From the NCBI GenBank assembly GCA_022747635.1, contig JAKTNV010000004.1, positions 82,434,552 to 82,498,551 on the forward strand: a stretch of 64,000 nt of DNA, in the 5' to 3' direction. A program made the position numbers and the translations under genes. Of the stretch, positions 22,669 to 34,429 are shown in pieces; position 1 is the first letter of the stretch; each line of letters opens with the position of its first letter. This DNA comes from Hetaerina americana (Eukaryota > Arthropoda > Insecta > Odonata > Calopterygidae). The notes beneath the pieces are model-generated. The model did not search any database, was not told the origin of the DNA, and saw nothing but the letters and a program-made list of their open reading frames with translations.

Positions 22669-22810
22669 TCCTGTAGCTCAACAGTTTGAGCATTGGCCCG
22701 TTAAGTCGACGTTTCGTGGTTCAAATCCTGGTCAAGGAAACTTTCCTGCTTGGAATCCCCACCCTTCCACCTCACCCATTTACATTTATTTGTCCTTTAC
22801 TTGCGTTTCT
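22669..22810 (+). mobile_element. tRNA-Asn-like SINE, family D, copy 2
   Basis: GATCCTGTAGCTCAACAGTT begins a recognisable tRNA head: a D arm with the perfect stem GCTC/GAGC, an anticodon-arm-like TTGGC-CCGTTAA-GTCGA in which the loop corresponds to the CTGTTAA loop of tRNA-Asn, and a T-arm GTGGTTCAAATCC matching the B box. The acceptor stem does not pair, so this is a SINE head and not a tRNA gene. The following body (GGAAACTTTCCTGCTTGG and CCCACCCTTCC) matches copy 1 at 6741-6875. Confidence 0.75.
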
Positions 22811-24764
22811 ATCCCTTTTTCCTCTATCGATATCCTTATGTATATATATTTTTTCTATACACAAAAGCGTACCACCATATTCAGAAGGAAATATAGGACT
22901 TCAGGAATTTTTAAGAACGATGGAGTGTAGGGAATGAGCGGAAGAAAAGAACTGTGTTCGAATTGAATTACTTTTACACTATCTGTGAAGTGCAGTCCTT
23001 TGCTTCTTAACCATTCTGAAATAAAGTATGCAATCCAGAGCTCGGTAGTGAACGATGCCTGGATCCTTTACCCACTGAATGAATAACCTACCTGACCTAA
23101 ATATATTTTAAATTTGGAAAATTTCCAATAAGTCGTCGCCGGAACGGGAAGTTCGATCGGCACACCTATTGCCCAGCCTTACGAACTTCCCGCTTTTTCG
23201 AAATGAATTTTTCATTCCTTCATTAATTGTGTTATGAAGACGTTTTTCTTATCTTCCGCTATTGTTTTATACATTACGTGGATAGATTACCTCAACCATA
23301 TGGTTCGTGAGTTTGCGACGACAGAGACAGTGGCAATTTATCTAAACTTCATCCCAGTTCCATCTTTAGCCTTAGTCACTAAAAAACGTTCATTCAGGTC
23401 TTTTTCGCATTAGGCTAAAAAATCAATTACGCTATGTCCTAGAAGACCTGAAAAGAAAGATTTTCTACTAATATTTCTGAGCAGATGTAAAACAAACGTA
23501 CCTCCTCGACGTATTTACGATCTAATACCTAAGAGGGGGTTAAGGAACTTTCACATGTGCACTGCTCTCTCCGGTAATCTCGAAGAGTTTCCCAACTACT
23601 TTCCCTAATAACGTGGCAAAGAGATATTTTTTTATGGCCAAGAAGCATTCTATTGGCAGAATGCAAAAACAGTCCAAAGTTCCTACCCTACAAAACCTAA
23701 ATTACTTGACGAAATTAATCTCATTGTTTGGCATTTGATTTCAGATACCAACAAATTACCATCTGATTGCACTATTTTACGAAACAGAACAAATATTTAC
23801 TCTTATTTCATCTTGTCTCTATTTCTTTTATTACGTATGTGCACATTGCCATTATTTTCTTTTGCGCTTATGTGGCTTTATATTTCCTTTTATTACTATT
23901 GTTATGTACTGGACGAAAGGTTAAAAGGAAGAAGGGACCTTTAGGTCTCGATTTCGCCAGAAAAAAGACGATTATCTATCTATCCATCTATTTCCTTTAG
24001 CAAACCTTCCATATATATCTAAAAACATACCCGAAAATTCATAGGAACTAGCTTAAACTTCAAGAAACCATTTGCTTTACACGACTTATTCCACAGATTT
24101 TAATGAATCTTTGATATATTGCCGCACTTGAACCACCGTACCTCGGATAAATTGTTCATTCCAAGTGTTAAATGATTAAATCATACACCAAGGACACGTT
24201 CGAAATCCAAAGTAAGCAAAGGGCTAAACATCGCTGAAGAAGGTGGCAGCTGACTCCAGCGCCGTTTTCACTGCGAAAGACCTTAAATGTTTCACAGTTT
24301 CTTCTCTGCAAGTTTTACGACCGATTGAAATGGCGAGGCTATGCTTCGGTGTGGTGTTCCTCGTGAAGTACCTAGAGCGATAAAATGAAGATTCGGAACA
24401 CACTCAAAAGAGCATAAGAAAACCCCATATTAGCAGTTGCGGAACCTCATGCATTTTCCATGCGAACGACCTCACTCGCAAAGGGGTCATTGCGAATATT
24501 CAAGAGCTTCGTGGTTCCATCATAAAGGAGAACGATTTCAAAACTCATCGTTATGCTGACAAAGGGAGAGGTAAAGGCAACGTTTCGACTGAGGCCCCTC
24601 AGGGAATCCAAATGATATGGACTCAAACTGATGAAATATGTTTCATTTTTCACCTGCCCATGTTTTTATCGATATGCGAACTACATGCCGATAGGGAAGT
24701 TGACTCCGCCAGGAAACCCCAATTTAATCCACGAATTCGAAAATTGGTGGCCAAGATTGAATTT
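22811..24764. other. No recognised gene
   Basis: About 2 kb. A weak tRNA-head-like stretch lies near 23040-23095, and several AT-rich frames rich in hydrophobic residues (23735-24000) are explained by T-rich composition. A minus-strand frame at 24447-24653 (68 codons) is protein-like but unrecognised. Confidence 0.4.
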
Positions 24765-24898
24765 AATGTAAAAAAGTTTAAATGCAACAATTTCAGAGTG
24801 CAAAAAAAATCATTCACCTTGGCATGAATTCGAACCCGGATCCCTTGATGCCAGGCGGGCGTGTACTAGCCAGTTAAGCTACCACGGCGTCCTCTTAC
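24765..24898 (-). mobile_element. tRNA-derived SINE, family C, copy 1
   Basis: On the minus strand from 24898: AGAGGACGCCGTGGTAGC, A box TAGCTTAACTGGC, B box GGGTTCGAATTC, then CCAAGGTGAATGA and a 3' end TGCACTCTGAAATTGTTGC. The 3' end matches each half of the palindrome at 47741-47828. A second copy lies 70 bp away head-to-head. Confidence 0.8.
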
Positions 24899-24967
24899 AT
24901 TCTTGAAATGGTATGGTATTTTAAATTTTTTAGCACGAAAATATATAATTGTATCATCAAACTTGGA

Positions 24968-25060
24968 GTGTAAGAGGACGCTTTGGTAGCTTAACTGGCT
25001 AAACAATCGACAGAACAGCGAGGAATCCAGGTTCGAATCCCTGTCAAGGCGAATAATTTT
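24968..25060 (+). mobile_element. tRNA-derived SINE, family C, copy 2
   Basis: Plus-strand AGAGGACGCTTTGGTAGCTT with A box TAGCTTAACTGGC and a perfect B box GGTTCGAATCC near 25030, then GTCAAGGCGAATAATTTTTG. It ends sooner than copy 1 and lies in inverted, head-to-head orientation to it across about 70 bp, so the two together form a large imperfect inverted repeat. Confidence 0.8.
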
Positions 25061-26629
25061 TGAGCTTGGAAATTGGTGTATTTTAATCATATTAGCGGAT
25101 GGTTCCATTAAAGTTAATGTCGCGGCATCTCCCGCAGTTCATTCAATTGAAAAAACGTTTCTCCCACACTCAGAAATTTAATCATACAACACATACAACG
25201 AAATTTAAAAATGTAAATCACCATTCGCTCGGGAGATGATTTAACGGCATCAGACTTCATCGTCTACAAACTTTGGCAAGGGAACCGATTCTAAATCTTT
25301 TAAAATAGGTTCACTTAAGGGTGAAAAACATGGTCGTTATGTCAAATTTTGCACAATTTCACCTTACATTCACGAGAATAAGAGACTGGTGGGTTTCACA
25401 TAAGCATAACATCAAAGAAATCCACTCCACCCAATGCCAACCGATCGAAAAGTTATTGGATTGGACACACGGCAAGGTCGACCCAGGGCCAGCCTCGGCG
25501 ATACGACCTAAGCTGCCCATGGCCGTAAGGAGCACGGACCCGACCGTTACAGTTTAAGACTCTAAGACACACTTTCAATGAACCTCCTCCCTATTTGGTC
25601 CCCCAAAGGGCCGTAAACTAGGCGAGTGTACGAAGGACAGAGACAAGCGGGCCTTTATGATTTTTCAAATTCTTTCATAAACTGACACAATCAATACTGA
25701 AATAGCCTAGTGTCTGATGTCTATGAACGCACATCCGTCGTCTCCGGATGGGGAGAAATGAAACAACAACCTGTCTCTCGAAAAAAGGGAGCGAAGAGAA
25801 AAAAAAACGAATCGCGGGGTGAAGACCGTGGGAAAGAAATGGGGGCGTGGAGAACAGCAGTCGAGAGATAAATAACTCAAGGAAGCCTTACCCTTAAAAG
25901 TTGCGAAACAGACATTTTCAGAAGGTTCGGGCGGGAGAGTTCTCTTTTTTTTTAATGCCACCAACTCCGGCACTCGCCTCAGTTTTTGATCCGTTTTTTG
26001 CGTTGATTATTTCCTCCCCTTTCGCTTTTTGGTTCTTCGAGACTCACGGAAAATGTAGCTTTGGATGCAGTGGGGACGGGGATGTAGGTTGGTGGTGTGG
26101 TAAGGGGAATTCACCACTACCTCCCCTCCCACGGGATCGATAAAAATCGATTACATATCTTTTGCGGTCGAAAATGTGAAACTAAGGACGCGAATTTTGG
26201 CCGACCTCCTCCTACATGCTCTCGCGGCGGAAAGGAAAAATATTAGGCCAACGGTGGGTGACCTCCCCGAAGGAAAGCCTACGATTCAAATGATAGTGAT
26301 CCGGAACCAAACGTTATTTGCCCACTCCTAGACGATACCTAAAACACCCGAAAACATTAAACAATGCGTTTTCTTTCCTCAAAAATAACAAAGCAAGTAT
26401 GTTGAATATCTATCAAGAAATTCAATGAGTTTTTCAGATATTCCATGGAATACCATGTAGATACCTTCCAGGGTGTTGAATTGTGCAGGTTTTCCAGGGC
26501 CTGCGATATCCTCAAAAAGGTTTCTGTTTCAGAAAAATTGGTCAAGGAATAATAATTAATAACTGCAGTGTCAAAGAATGACCAGGTGGTTTCATTGTAC
26601 GTACTCTCTGTCATTGTGTCATGGCACTT
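25061..26629. other. No recognised feature
   Basis: 1.6 kb without a supported gene. Open frames at 25321-25557, 25707-25973 and 25901-26143 show no recognisable domain; the last two overlap on opposite strands. Confidence 0.4.
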
Positions 26630-27110
26630 CGTGGATCAGGGACATGAAATATTGGAAAAGTTGGCCTACGAAGAATAGATAACTTTGAAACAGTGTGCTA
26701 GAGGAGAATGCAGAAGATTAAACGGACAGGCCAAATGAGGAACGAGGATACATAGAAAAGCAGAAGAGGGAAATATAAAACGGAGAACTGTACTGTAAAG
26801 AAGAACTTGGCGGATTGGACGCAACTAGAGGAACAATGGATTAGTCAGAAACATAATAGAAGGGAACATAATAGAATGGAATATCCCGCGAGGAAGAGCA
26901 AGAGTTTTTTTTAAGTTTCCTTTATTACATTGCGAGCCACCTCTAGGGTTTGTGGCAGGGGGTGATTATAAAGAGACAAGTAGGTAAAAAAATTAAAAAG
27001 AAAGTAACACAAAAAAGCTACCAGGGGTTGAGAAAATGAGCACTGAATAAATAGGAATGAAGGGCTGCAGGAAACGTATCTTTGGATTGAAATACTGACG
27101 ATGATGAATC
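26630..27110 (+). mobile_element. Decayed LINE 3' end, interrupted by another insertion
   Basis: Broken frames resemble the post-RT C-terminal region (LAYEE, KRTGQMRNEDT-like text), and the sequence matches the LINE remnant at 1560-1910 in order: GAAAAGTTGGCCTACGAAGAA, CATAATAGAAGGGAA, AAAGCTACCAGGGGTTGAG, GGAAACGTATCTTTGGATTG, then a (GAT)-type tail ACTGACGATGATGA. Between about 26906 and 27005 the match is interrupted by a T-rich and CTAGGG-containing block described separately. Many stops: not functional. Confidence 0.7.
26907..27005 (-). mobile_element. LINE 3' fragment nested in the LINE remnant
   Basis: A T run at 26907, then CATTGCGAGCCACCTCTAGG and GTTTGTGGCAGGGGGTGATT. On the minus strand this is the CACCCTAG...A-tail 3' block of the family best seen at 37215-37440. 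It sits exactly where the surrounding LINE copy (26630-27110) is interrupted relative to 1560-1910, showing it is the younger insertion. Confidence 0.6.
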
Positions 27111-28484
27111 TCGTGATTTTGGTCACGTAATACAATAAACTGCTGTGCACCGGAACTGTACCTTCATGATTACGCGAAAAATATAAAGTGAACTATCCTG
27201 ATCTGAAATTTCTTTTAATCGGAAGTTATCGGAATTGGTAACTGATATGGAGTTCAAGGAACATGAAACCGATATTATGAAAAACGGAATCTGCTGTTGC
27301 AATAAAATGTTACAATAGGAAATAACATTAACAATGAAGAGGGCAGATTATAATTTCAGTCACATTAAAATTTAATTACTCTCATCAATGAAGAGGGAAC
27401 CCGAAAATCACTCACAAGCACAATAAAATCACTTCCTGAGAAAAAGATGGACGGTGAACAAAGTGGAATCACCCGTAACGAAAGTAGAAATACGTAAGTT
27501 ATGAGGATACATAAAACTTTCAAAATAAGACGGTAAGAACATAAAAATGTTCCGAATATCTAGTACTTTTGGTCCTTATTTTCGCCAAAAGCATGAAGCA
27601 ATGCCTCTTATTGCACCATCTCAACGCAGTTTCTCTCGGTGGAGGGTCAAGTTGGTCAAGAACGTATAAACCTGGGCGCGAATTATTAGTATTTCTGGAA
27701 GGCCTCTAAAAATGAGTGATGGGGAACTTTCCTACGAAAAATGATTCAAGTACTGATTTTTCCTAAATATTCGCCAAACTCTGCGATTTTTTTTCTGGAG
27801 AATTATGTTCCTGGAGTTTTCCAGGTTGGCGAACACCATGCAGAACGTCTCTAGTTTGGCCAAAGGATTGAATTTCCATTCGGGCACGACTTGAGATTCA
27901 GATATAAGACAGCCGTCGATATACTCTAAGTCTAGGGTAAGGATGTTTTGCTGTGTTGCAATCAGCTCCATAAGGTTTTCCCTCGGTTATGTAAAAGGTC
28001 TGAGGTGACCTCATCCGCCAAAGCGCTGAAAACCAATTGCGATTGCTAATTATGTGCTAGTCCCCTCAATCTCTGAAAAAGACTTCTCCTCCGAAACAAC
28101 TCACGCGATTTTCACCTTGATTCTTTTCCGTACCAAATTTAGTGTTCCCAAGGCTTTGGAAACCTTGGCAACATTTGAAAGAAATTCATTTACACGTGGG
28201 TACGCGCGACTACAGGCGCCGCGGAATAACATCCCCAATGCCAAAATGAAATTGAACTTGAACATTTCTAATGGTACACGAGTTCTGTAATATCTGAAAA
28301 TTGTCGATTTCACGTCGTTGTAAAAGACATGCATTCAGCATACGCAGAAATGCTCAATATTAATGACTTAAGCGTGCATTTTCAAAATTTTTAAACCTCG
28401 TGGTTCGTGTTTTGGTTTGCTTCGATACGATAAATCACACAATTCTTATCAGATGATTGTGTTTTCAACTAGGGTTTGCCATCA
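27111..28484. other. No confirmed gene; a protein-like minus-strand stretch at 27732-28265
   Basis: On the minus strand from 28265 a 54-codon frame begins MFKFNFILALGMLFRGACS, which resembles a secretory signal peptide, and its stop overlaps a GTGAGT donor-like sequence near 28104. A second frame at 27971-27732 (79 codons) follows on the same strand. This may be a fragment of a gene with introns, a pseudogene, or chance; no family was recognised, so no gene is called. Confidence 0.25.
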
Positions 28485-28725
28485 GGGGACGTGGTAGTCC
28501 GGTGGGTAAAGTGCTGGTCACCTGACCAGATTCGATTCCGGGTGACGACTCTGGGCACCCTCAGCATTATACAAGCTGTGTGGATTTCCTGGATAGCATG
28601 ACTTCCTGCGAAATCACAGGCCGCTCAGGGAAAGGGAATGTCTCGCTGAAACTCAAATGTTTAAATTTCACACGGCATGTATTACGCACTAGGTGAGCTC
28701 TAGCCTCACATTTATACTAACAATA
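28485..28725 (+). mobile_element. tRNA-derived SINE, family A, older copy 3
   Basis: Starts GGGGACGTGGTAGTCCGGTGG (A box) and contains GATTCGATTCCGGG (B box), then CTCTGGGCACC, ACAAGCTGTGTGG, CTTCCTG, GGCCGCTCAGGGAAAGG and AATTTCACACGGC. The order matches family A elsewhere, but many substitutions and gaps make this the most diverged recognisable copy after the one at 10992. Confidence 0.75.
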
Positions 28726-28830
28726 TATGCATGTAGGGTGGACTATTATAATTAGCGAATTTTCGCGAAAAATTAACATAATCGCGTTGAAGTCCAAGTT
28801 GACTTTTGATTATACGATTTCATTTTTTTG

Positions 28831-29056
28831 TATTTTTAGTGCCGCGCAAGCCACCGCTAGGGTGCATGGCAGGGGGGATTACACATGGGAATAATTTTGA
28901 CCCGAAAATTTTTACCCCTACCGCGGTTGGACAATGTTATTTTGATCCCTTGCCGTTCGTGGAAAAAAGATGTCTTAAATGTATCTTTTCTACACTTGAT
29001 CTCTCTAATTTTACTAACACGATCTCGCCTACCTTAGTACGATTGGGGTAATAATA
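28831..29056 (-). mobile_element. 5'-truncated LINE 3' end
   Basis: In minus orientation this ends CCACCGCTAGG-complement, then an A-rich tail (the T run at 28825-28837 on the plus strand). Its coding portion contains text like TFKTSFF followed by a shifted PRTARDQNN, corresponding to the conserved TDRF..FFPRTIRDWN C-terminal block of Jockey/CR1/L2-type LINEs. It matches 37215-37440 over its whole length (same block order and 3' end). Confidence 0.75.
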
Positions 29057-32010
29057 CATTTTCAACATCATTGCTAAAGAGAAATCATTCCAATTTATGC
29101 AAGAGATTTAATCTGTAATTCAACTTTCGATCCGTGAGTAATTCCCAACCTAGCAGCCTTTAATATTTTGGATAAGCTACTAATTATATCATAACAACGT
29201 TTTACAAATCTAGCTCCTCCACGATGCACGTGATCCAATTCGGAGAATTAGGATTACTTACTGTGATCCGTTGGAACATAAAATTCGGTCTCCAGGGAAT
29301 GCTTCCTATTAGTTTACGACTGGATCGACCATTCTTTCTTACAGTCGGAGCAGCAATAGTATACCCTTGGTAGATGCTACCAAAGGGGTACATGGGAAGC
29401 ATTGCGTCAGACCAGCAAACAAAAGAGCGCTCGAGGAAAGTGACGCTGGCCGCAGCTCTGTTCTTTCGAATTCACCTCGAGAGAAGCGGGAATTTCCTCC
29501 TCCTCCACCGACCCCTCAACCTTCTTCTGCCAACCTCTAAGCCAGTCGCTGGTGATTGGGTGCAAGAAGGAGGTCGCAGGCATCAGCGCGAAACGGGGGC
29601 TGCCGGTCGATCCGACCGCCGAGCGTTTCGCAACGCGTTGCAATTACACGGTTTCAGCGAATGAGATTGGGAAGGAGAGGCGGTGGGAGCAGGGAGAGGG
29701 AAAAGGTCGCGTCCCTGCAGGACTTAAAACGAAAGAAAAACACCTTTTTCTTCTTCGTAGAATAAGACCCCTCACCACAACCGTGCTTGGCGGGAGAAAT
29801 CGCCGTCACGAAAATTAATTTCCCTCTAACTTTCCCACACGGTCAAGGATCACCACGAATCAGCACGCCGACAGTTCGCTTGACGGGTGATGCGAACACG
29901 TTAAGCAATACTCCACTCACTGGATATCAGTTACTACTCTCAAGTCACGAAAAAAAATAATGAGCGAACCCCGTAAATACCTTTCGTGTAGAACATCTTA
30001 CATAAACGGGGATTAATTGAAATTATTACGCATGGAAAAATAATGTCCAACGTGAAATTCTGCATCCAAATCTGACTGAAGGATCAAAATGTCGCCAAGC
30101 ACATGATCGAATGCATCAAAGCGAGCCGGGTCGATTAGATAAGCATTTTAATGACATAGAAGAGGGCGGACCTCAAGTTTTCGTACGAGCTGGTACCATG
30201 CGGCACGGTAGCCCACTGGGTACATCAATCAGCTGCTGACTAGCGTCGAGTTCTACTGCCCGTGGTTGTCTTTAAACAAATCCCTATAATATCCGAGCGG
30301 TAATCTCTTTCTGGCACGTAGAACCTCTTAGAAAATTGAACGGTGGCACAGATGAAAAATACCCATCCCCCTTACACCCCCCGGACATACTCGTGATATT
30401 TCATTTTCACGCTCTTTAGAGGTTGATTCGGGATGGAAAATGAATTATCCGAAAAAAATTAATTTCCACATTCAAGGGAAGAGTATTCACCGCAAATGGT
30501 TGATTGATTTTTTTCAGGAACTAAGCGAGACAGGAAAAGCCACCGGGTTCGTGGAAGACCCTCCAAAAAAGAACACCGAATGTTACGAAAAGCCCAAAAA
30601 AATCGTACGAGTGAACCTGACGATTCCAACAACAAAAAGATAAAGCAAGAGTAACGTAGTTGTGAAAACATCAGTAGTAAACTTTTAGACACGCCAAGTT
30701 TGATTTGGTACACGTAAAATTTTTACCCCCACCCATGAAAACAAGCCAACAGGTTTATTGACTTTGGATAGATGGATGGGATGGTTAAAATATTACGGAA
30801 TATGTAGGATCGACTCTCAAAGAATTTAGTCGTTTATTATTGGACGTGAAAAAGCTGTTTTCATTTCTCTTAAAGTTCATAGCGTACATTAGATAAATAT
30901 CGATACCCTATGCCTCAGTTATATCTAATAAAATCGATACTTCCCCATATTTATTTTAGTCTGCCGGTAGAAAGGGCAGCCATTGATGATTACGTATGTC
31001 ATATTGAGAGAAAAATAAAACTGCATTTAAAGCAAAACCGGGAACAATATCTCGCCACTGCGAGTTTGATATTTCCTACCCTCTCTTGAGCTCGAGAACC
31101 GAATCGGTCTGGGCAAAGGTTTCTACGCAATGCGGTTTGCACATTGTTTATTTCGTTTATTATCTCGTGCCATAGCTCAAGGAATTTTTTATTGAAATTA
31201 ATATAATGACTATTTAAAGCCGCAAGGCGCGAATTTAATACTCCTCACAATAAAAGGTGGATTAATAAATGTTCAAGTTGAAGCCCTTTCACATTCCGTA
31301 TTTAGACTTGTTACTTACGCCACACCCAGACTACAGCAACCACCCAAACGGCGCGTGAAATGCACGTTCTTTTCCGGGCCGAAAACCAATTTCGGCATAT
31401 TGATGCGGACATCCTTCCCTCTTCGCACCTCCTGTTTTCCTGACTAGTCCCCGTTCCTGGATAATCACGGAGCTGGAAGTGTTGAGAGGAGTCTCCCGAA
31501 TTTGTATCCGGAACACTCCGGCACGACCAACCGCTCCACCCATAGTGATTCCACGCTTATAAATACGCACAGAGGCGAGAAAAACATGTTTACATAGAGT
31601 CACTTAAAGATTTATTGCTGCCAAAACATTTTACGCTCCACATAATAAAAGCGTTCCATAAGAATACGACCACAGATCAACAATAAATAGGAGTTCGGAT
31701 GGATTGCAATACTTTCTCACGGTACGACAGCATAAGATTTAACTATCGACAGCGCCATTACGGCGAATTCGAGCCTTGGATCACCCTGGAGGCTCCAGCT
31801 GCGAGATACAGGTAATGAGCTTCTTTTGAGGGCGCTCCGTCGAGGTTATGGGGTAGACACTCCGCCTCCTTCAGAGTAAGAGAGAGTTTTCTCGCACTTT
31901 CTCCTCCCCCCCACCCCCAGCCACCCCAAGCCCTCCTACACGCGTTCACCATTGCGTGACGTCACGCGGACGTTTACTCTCGCTCATCTCTCTCTTTCGC
32001 ATTTATTATT
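29057..32010. other. No recognised gene
   Basis: 3 kb. Bases 29370-29760 are GC-richer with overlapping frames on both strands and no recognisable domain. Other frames (30440-30713, 31331-31603, 31758-31952) are also unrecognised. A C-run block near 31905-31930 could form a G-quadruplex on the minus strand. Confidence 0.4.
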
Positions 32011-32215
32011 TTAGTGCCCTGCACGCCACCGCTATGGTGTGCGGCAGGGGATGAATACACACGAGAATAATTTTGACCCATATATTTATTTCCTCAAGCG
32101 CAGACGGACGGCTCGCTTTTCTGATACCTTATCGTTCGTGGGAAAAATGACAGCTTATGCCTCTCTGTTCTGCACTAAATCTCTCATTTTATATTGAAAT
32201 CACGTTCTAAGCAGT
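32011..32215 (-). mobile_element. 5'-truncated LINE 3' end
   Basis: TTTAGTGCCCTGCACGCCAC and CGCTATGGTGTGCGGCAGGG on the plus strand are the complement of the 3' block of the 37215-37440 family, followed by the equivalent of its 3' coding end (TTATCGTTCGTGGGAAAAA, TCTGCACTAAATCTCTCATT). It is more diverged than the copy at 28831. Confidence 0.7.
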
Positions 32216-32379
32216 CAACAGCTTCATTCCTAGTAAATTTAGAAAAGATAATACGGAAAATAGAATGTACCAAGCGGGAGTTGGAACATGATTAAGACGT
32301 CAAACGCTATACCCAAGGAGAAAAATATAAGGAACGATATCTCTGGTCATAAAGGCAATGAGATCACTTATGATTATGA

Positions 32380-32690
32380 GATATCTAGGGTGAATGCTAA
32401 GAGGTATTTCCGCTTAAAAAGCGAATACAAGAGCAAAAGGTCAAACTGAAAATTTGAACGAGAATCCAAAAGCATTTTGGCTGTGGTTCAGAGAGGTTCA
32501 GGGAAATAATTCTACAGTTGTTTTCACAAAAAAACGATAAAAGCTAAACAGTAACCGGCAGTTTAGAAAAGAACAACTTATTAATTCCTTCATTCAAAGA
32601 ATGTTCACTAATGACTCATCGAATGCCTCCGAAAGCGAATCAAGTCGTTACCACCAACCGATGCCAAAACATGAAATAAAAAATGAAGGC
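32380..32690 (+). mobile_element. Decayed LINE fragment, endonuclease-RT linker region
   Basis: One plus-strand frame reads ENPKAFWLWFREVQGNNSTV, then (after a stop) RKEQLINSFIQRMFTND. This fits the linker between endonuclease and RT in Jockey/CR1/L2-type LINEs, usually of the form NPKxFWxxVR...D...KAxxFNxFFxSVFT. The frame starts downstream of a less certain stretch and degrades after about 32690. It may belong to the same family as the 3' ends at 28831 and 37215, but no overlap proves it. Confidence 0.6.
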
Positions 32691-33726
32691 AAGCGAGAAA
32701 ACATCTTCCTTAGGTAATAGGCATTTATTGGAAAAGTTTAGATCTTCTGAAGTTGAAACTAAAAGACAATTACGCAGCGCCTTGCGATACTTTATACGTA
32801 AAGTACTCTGCGAGTATTAGGGCAGTGACGCCAGGGCTCTCTCATTGCATGTTAGGGAGATAAAAATGGGGGTGAGCAAAACATAGCCTGCTTAAGTCGG
32901 TCCCAGCCCAACCAAAACCTAAGGTTAAACGGCTGATTACCAATTAATAATACAATACGAAAGCGGGAACAGTTCTTACTTTGGAAGATACTCTGAACGG
33001 AAAAAGTGCCGAGGCGTTGCGACGTTAGATAGAAGCTAATGACTTAATAGATATTGGTCCGACACTTTCGGCAATCGTTTCTTTCGACATCTGTTCTGAT
33101 GCTCTGAAAACAAGAGGGATATTCTGAAAAAAAAACAGAAAAACGCGGAACCATTACATTTTTTAAAAATCGATCTACAATGGCGATGGAAAATAATAGC
33201 AAACGGGACCGTTCCGGCGCGGGAGTTTAGGAGTAAAGGTCGTCACGCGCAACGTCACTTCCATCCCACATGCCCACCCAAACCGTTACGCCAGCATTAT
33301 ACATAAACGATTGTCACCGACGAATACAACGGGTCTTGGAAAAAAAACAAATCAAGACTAACTCATCCACGCGACGCAGTCTGGCTGGGGCAGAAGGGAG
33401 AGGATCACGTCGATCAGGTTGCACTGACGATATCCCTCGCGTGTCACGAAACAAAATTAAAAGCAACGGCCCGTGGACTTGTGTAACGAGTGATTCACTA
33501 AGGCTACGGTTTCACTCGGACAAAAAAGAACGTACCTTTTGCAATACGATCCATGGATGATCCCGGAATAAAATAAAAGTGGGTACATACATATTACCTA
33601 ATTGCTATGACCCAATTTGAGGTAATAGCATGCGAAACACTTGACAAGACCATTCAGCGAACACGTAAATCGAGATACGCTATTTAAGATGCTTCCTCAT
33701 TTAAGACGGAAGGGATGAAAAGGAGA
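32691..33726. other. No recognised feature
   Basis: About 1 kb without a supported gene; a 96-codon frame at 33270-33560 has no recognisable domain. Confidence 0.4.
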
Positions 33727-33885
33727 TGCAAATGAGAAATGGGATGGCTAAAGAATCCTTCTGGAGAAACAAAGACTATACGTTCTGCGTGGTAGGTTAT
33801 TTCTCGAGTGAGGTGAAGAATAATTCCTAAGGGAATAAAATCGACGCTCCGAAACTACGGCGTGCAAAATAAATTTGGAAAATAA
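33727..33885 (+). repeat. Dispersed repeat shared with 41345-41446
   Basis: GAGAAATGGGATGGCTAAAG, then TCCTTCTGGAGAAACAAA, ACTATACGTTCTGC and TTCTCGAGTGAGGTG match 41345-41446 with only a few differences over about 95 bp. The second copy follows a broken LINE RT C-terminal stretch, so this is probably a LINE 3' fragment. Confidence 0.7.
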
Positions 33886-34142
33886 ATAAGAAAGGCTAAA
33901 ATTAAACATTAAGTATTATGTAATTAGATAGGAGATTAACAAATCTACTTACAGAGGTAAAAATATGTAAATGAGAATATGCAGCAAGTGCACTGGAAGA
34001 ATGATTCCAGAAGACGTGTTTTAACTTTTAGCGTAAAAGATTTGAGTTGTCTTTTTTCCCACGAACAACAAGGGACGAGAACAACTGTATCCAACTGAGA
34101 TTAGGGGAAATATTTTCATTTTCAGTAACATAGTACATATGT

Positions 34143-34417
34143 CGTGGGTCGCGGTAGTCCAGGGGGTAGAGCGTTGGACTACTGACCAGAGGGTCCTGGA
34201 CTCGATTCCCGGGCAAGTCTCTGGACACCTGCAACTACACCCAAGCTATGTGATTTTTCGGGTACCAGATATTTCTGGGAAACCATAACCGGCACAGGGA
34301 AAGGAACTGGCCCCCCTACTCTGATGTATGAATTTCACACGCCGTCGAGCTTAGTACGGGGTGAACTCTACCATCACCTAACAAACCGACCTTCGGGTTG
34401 ATTACTGTGTTTATGGC
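34143..34417 (+). mobile_element. tRNA-derived SINE, family A, copy 4, with 12-bp target duplication
   Basis: A full-length copy: head GTCGTGGGTCGCGGTAGTCC, A box TAGTCCAGGGGG, B box-like GACTCGATTCC, body with GATTTTTCGGGTACC, GGAAACCATAACCGGCAC, ACCTTCGGGTTGATTACTG, end TGTTTATGG. TAGTACATATGT is found exactly on both sides (34131-34142 and 34418-34429), a target duplication expected from LINE-driven insertion. This fixes the element's length at 275 bp. Confidence 0.95.
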
Positions 34418-34429
34418 TAGTACATATGT

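Noticed and set aside
22669..22745. Genuine tRNA-Asn gene
   Set aside because: The acceptor stem does not pair, the T stem is imperfect, and the downstream body is shared with another SINE copy.
24968..25045. Genuine tRNA gene, because the A and B boxes are excellent
   Set aside because: No acceptor-stem pairing, and the same head is found in the SINE-C copy next to it.
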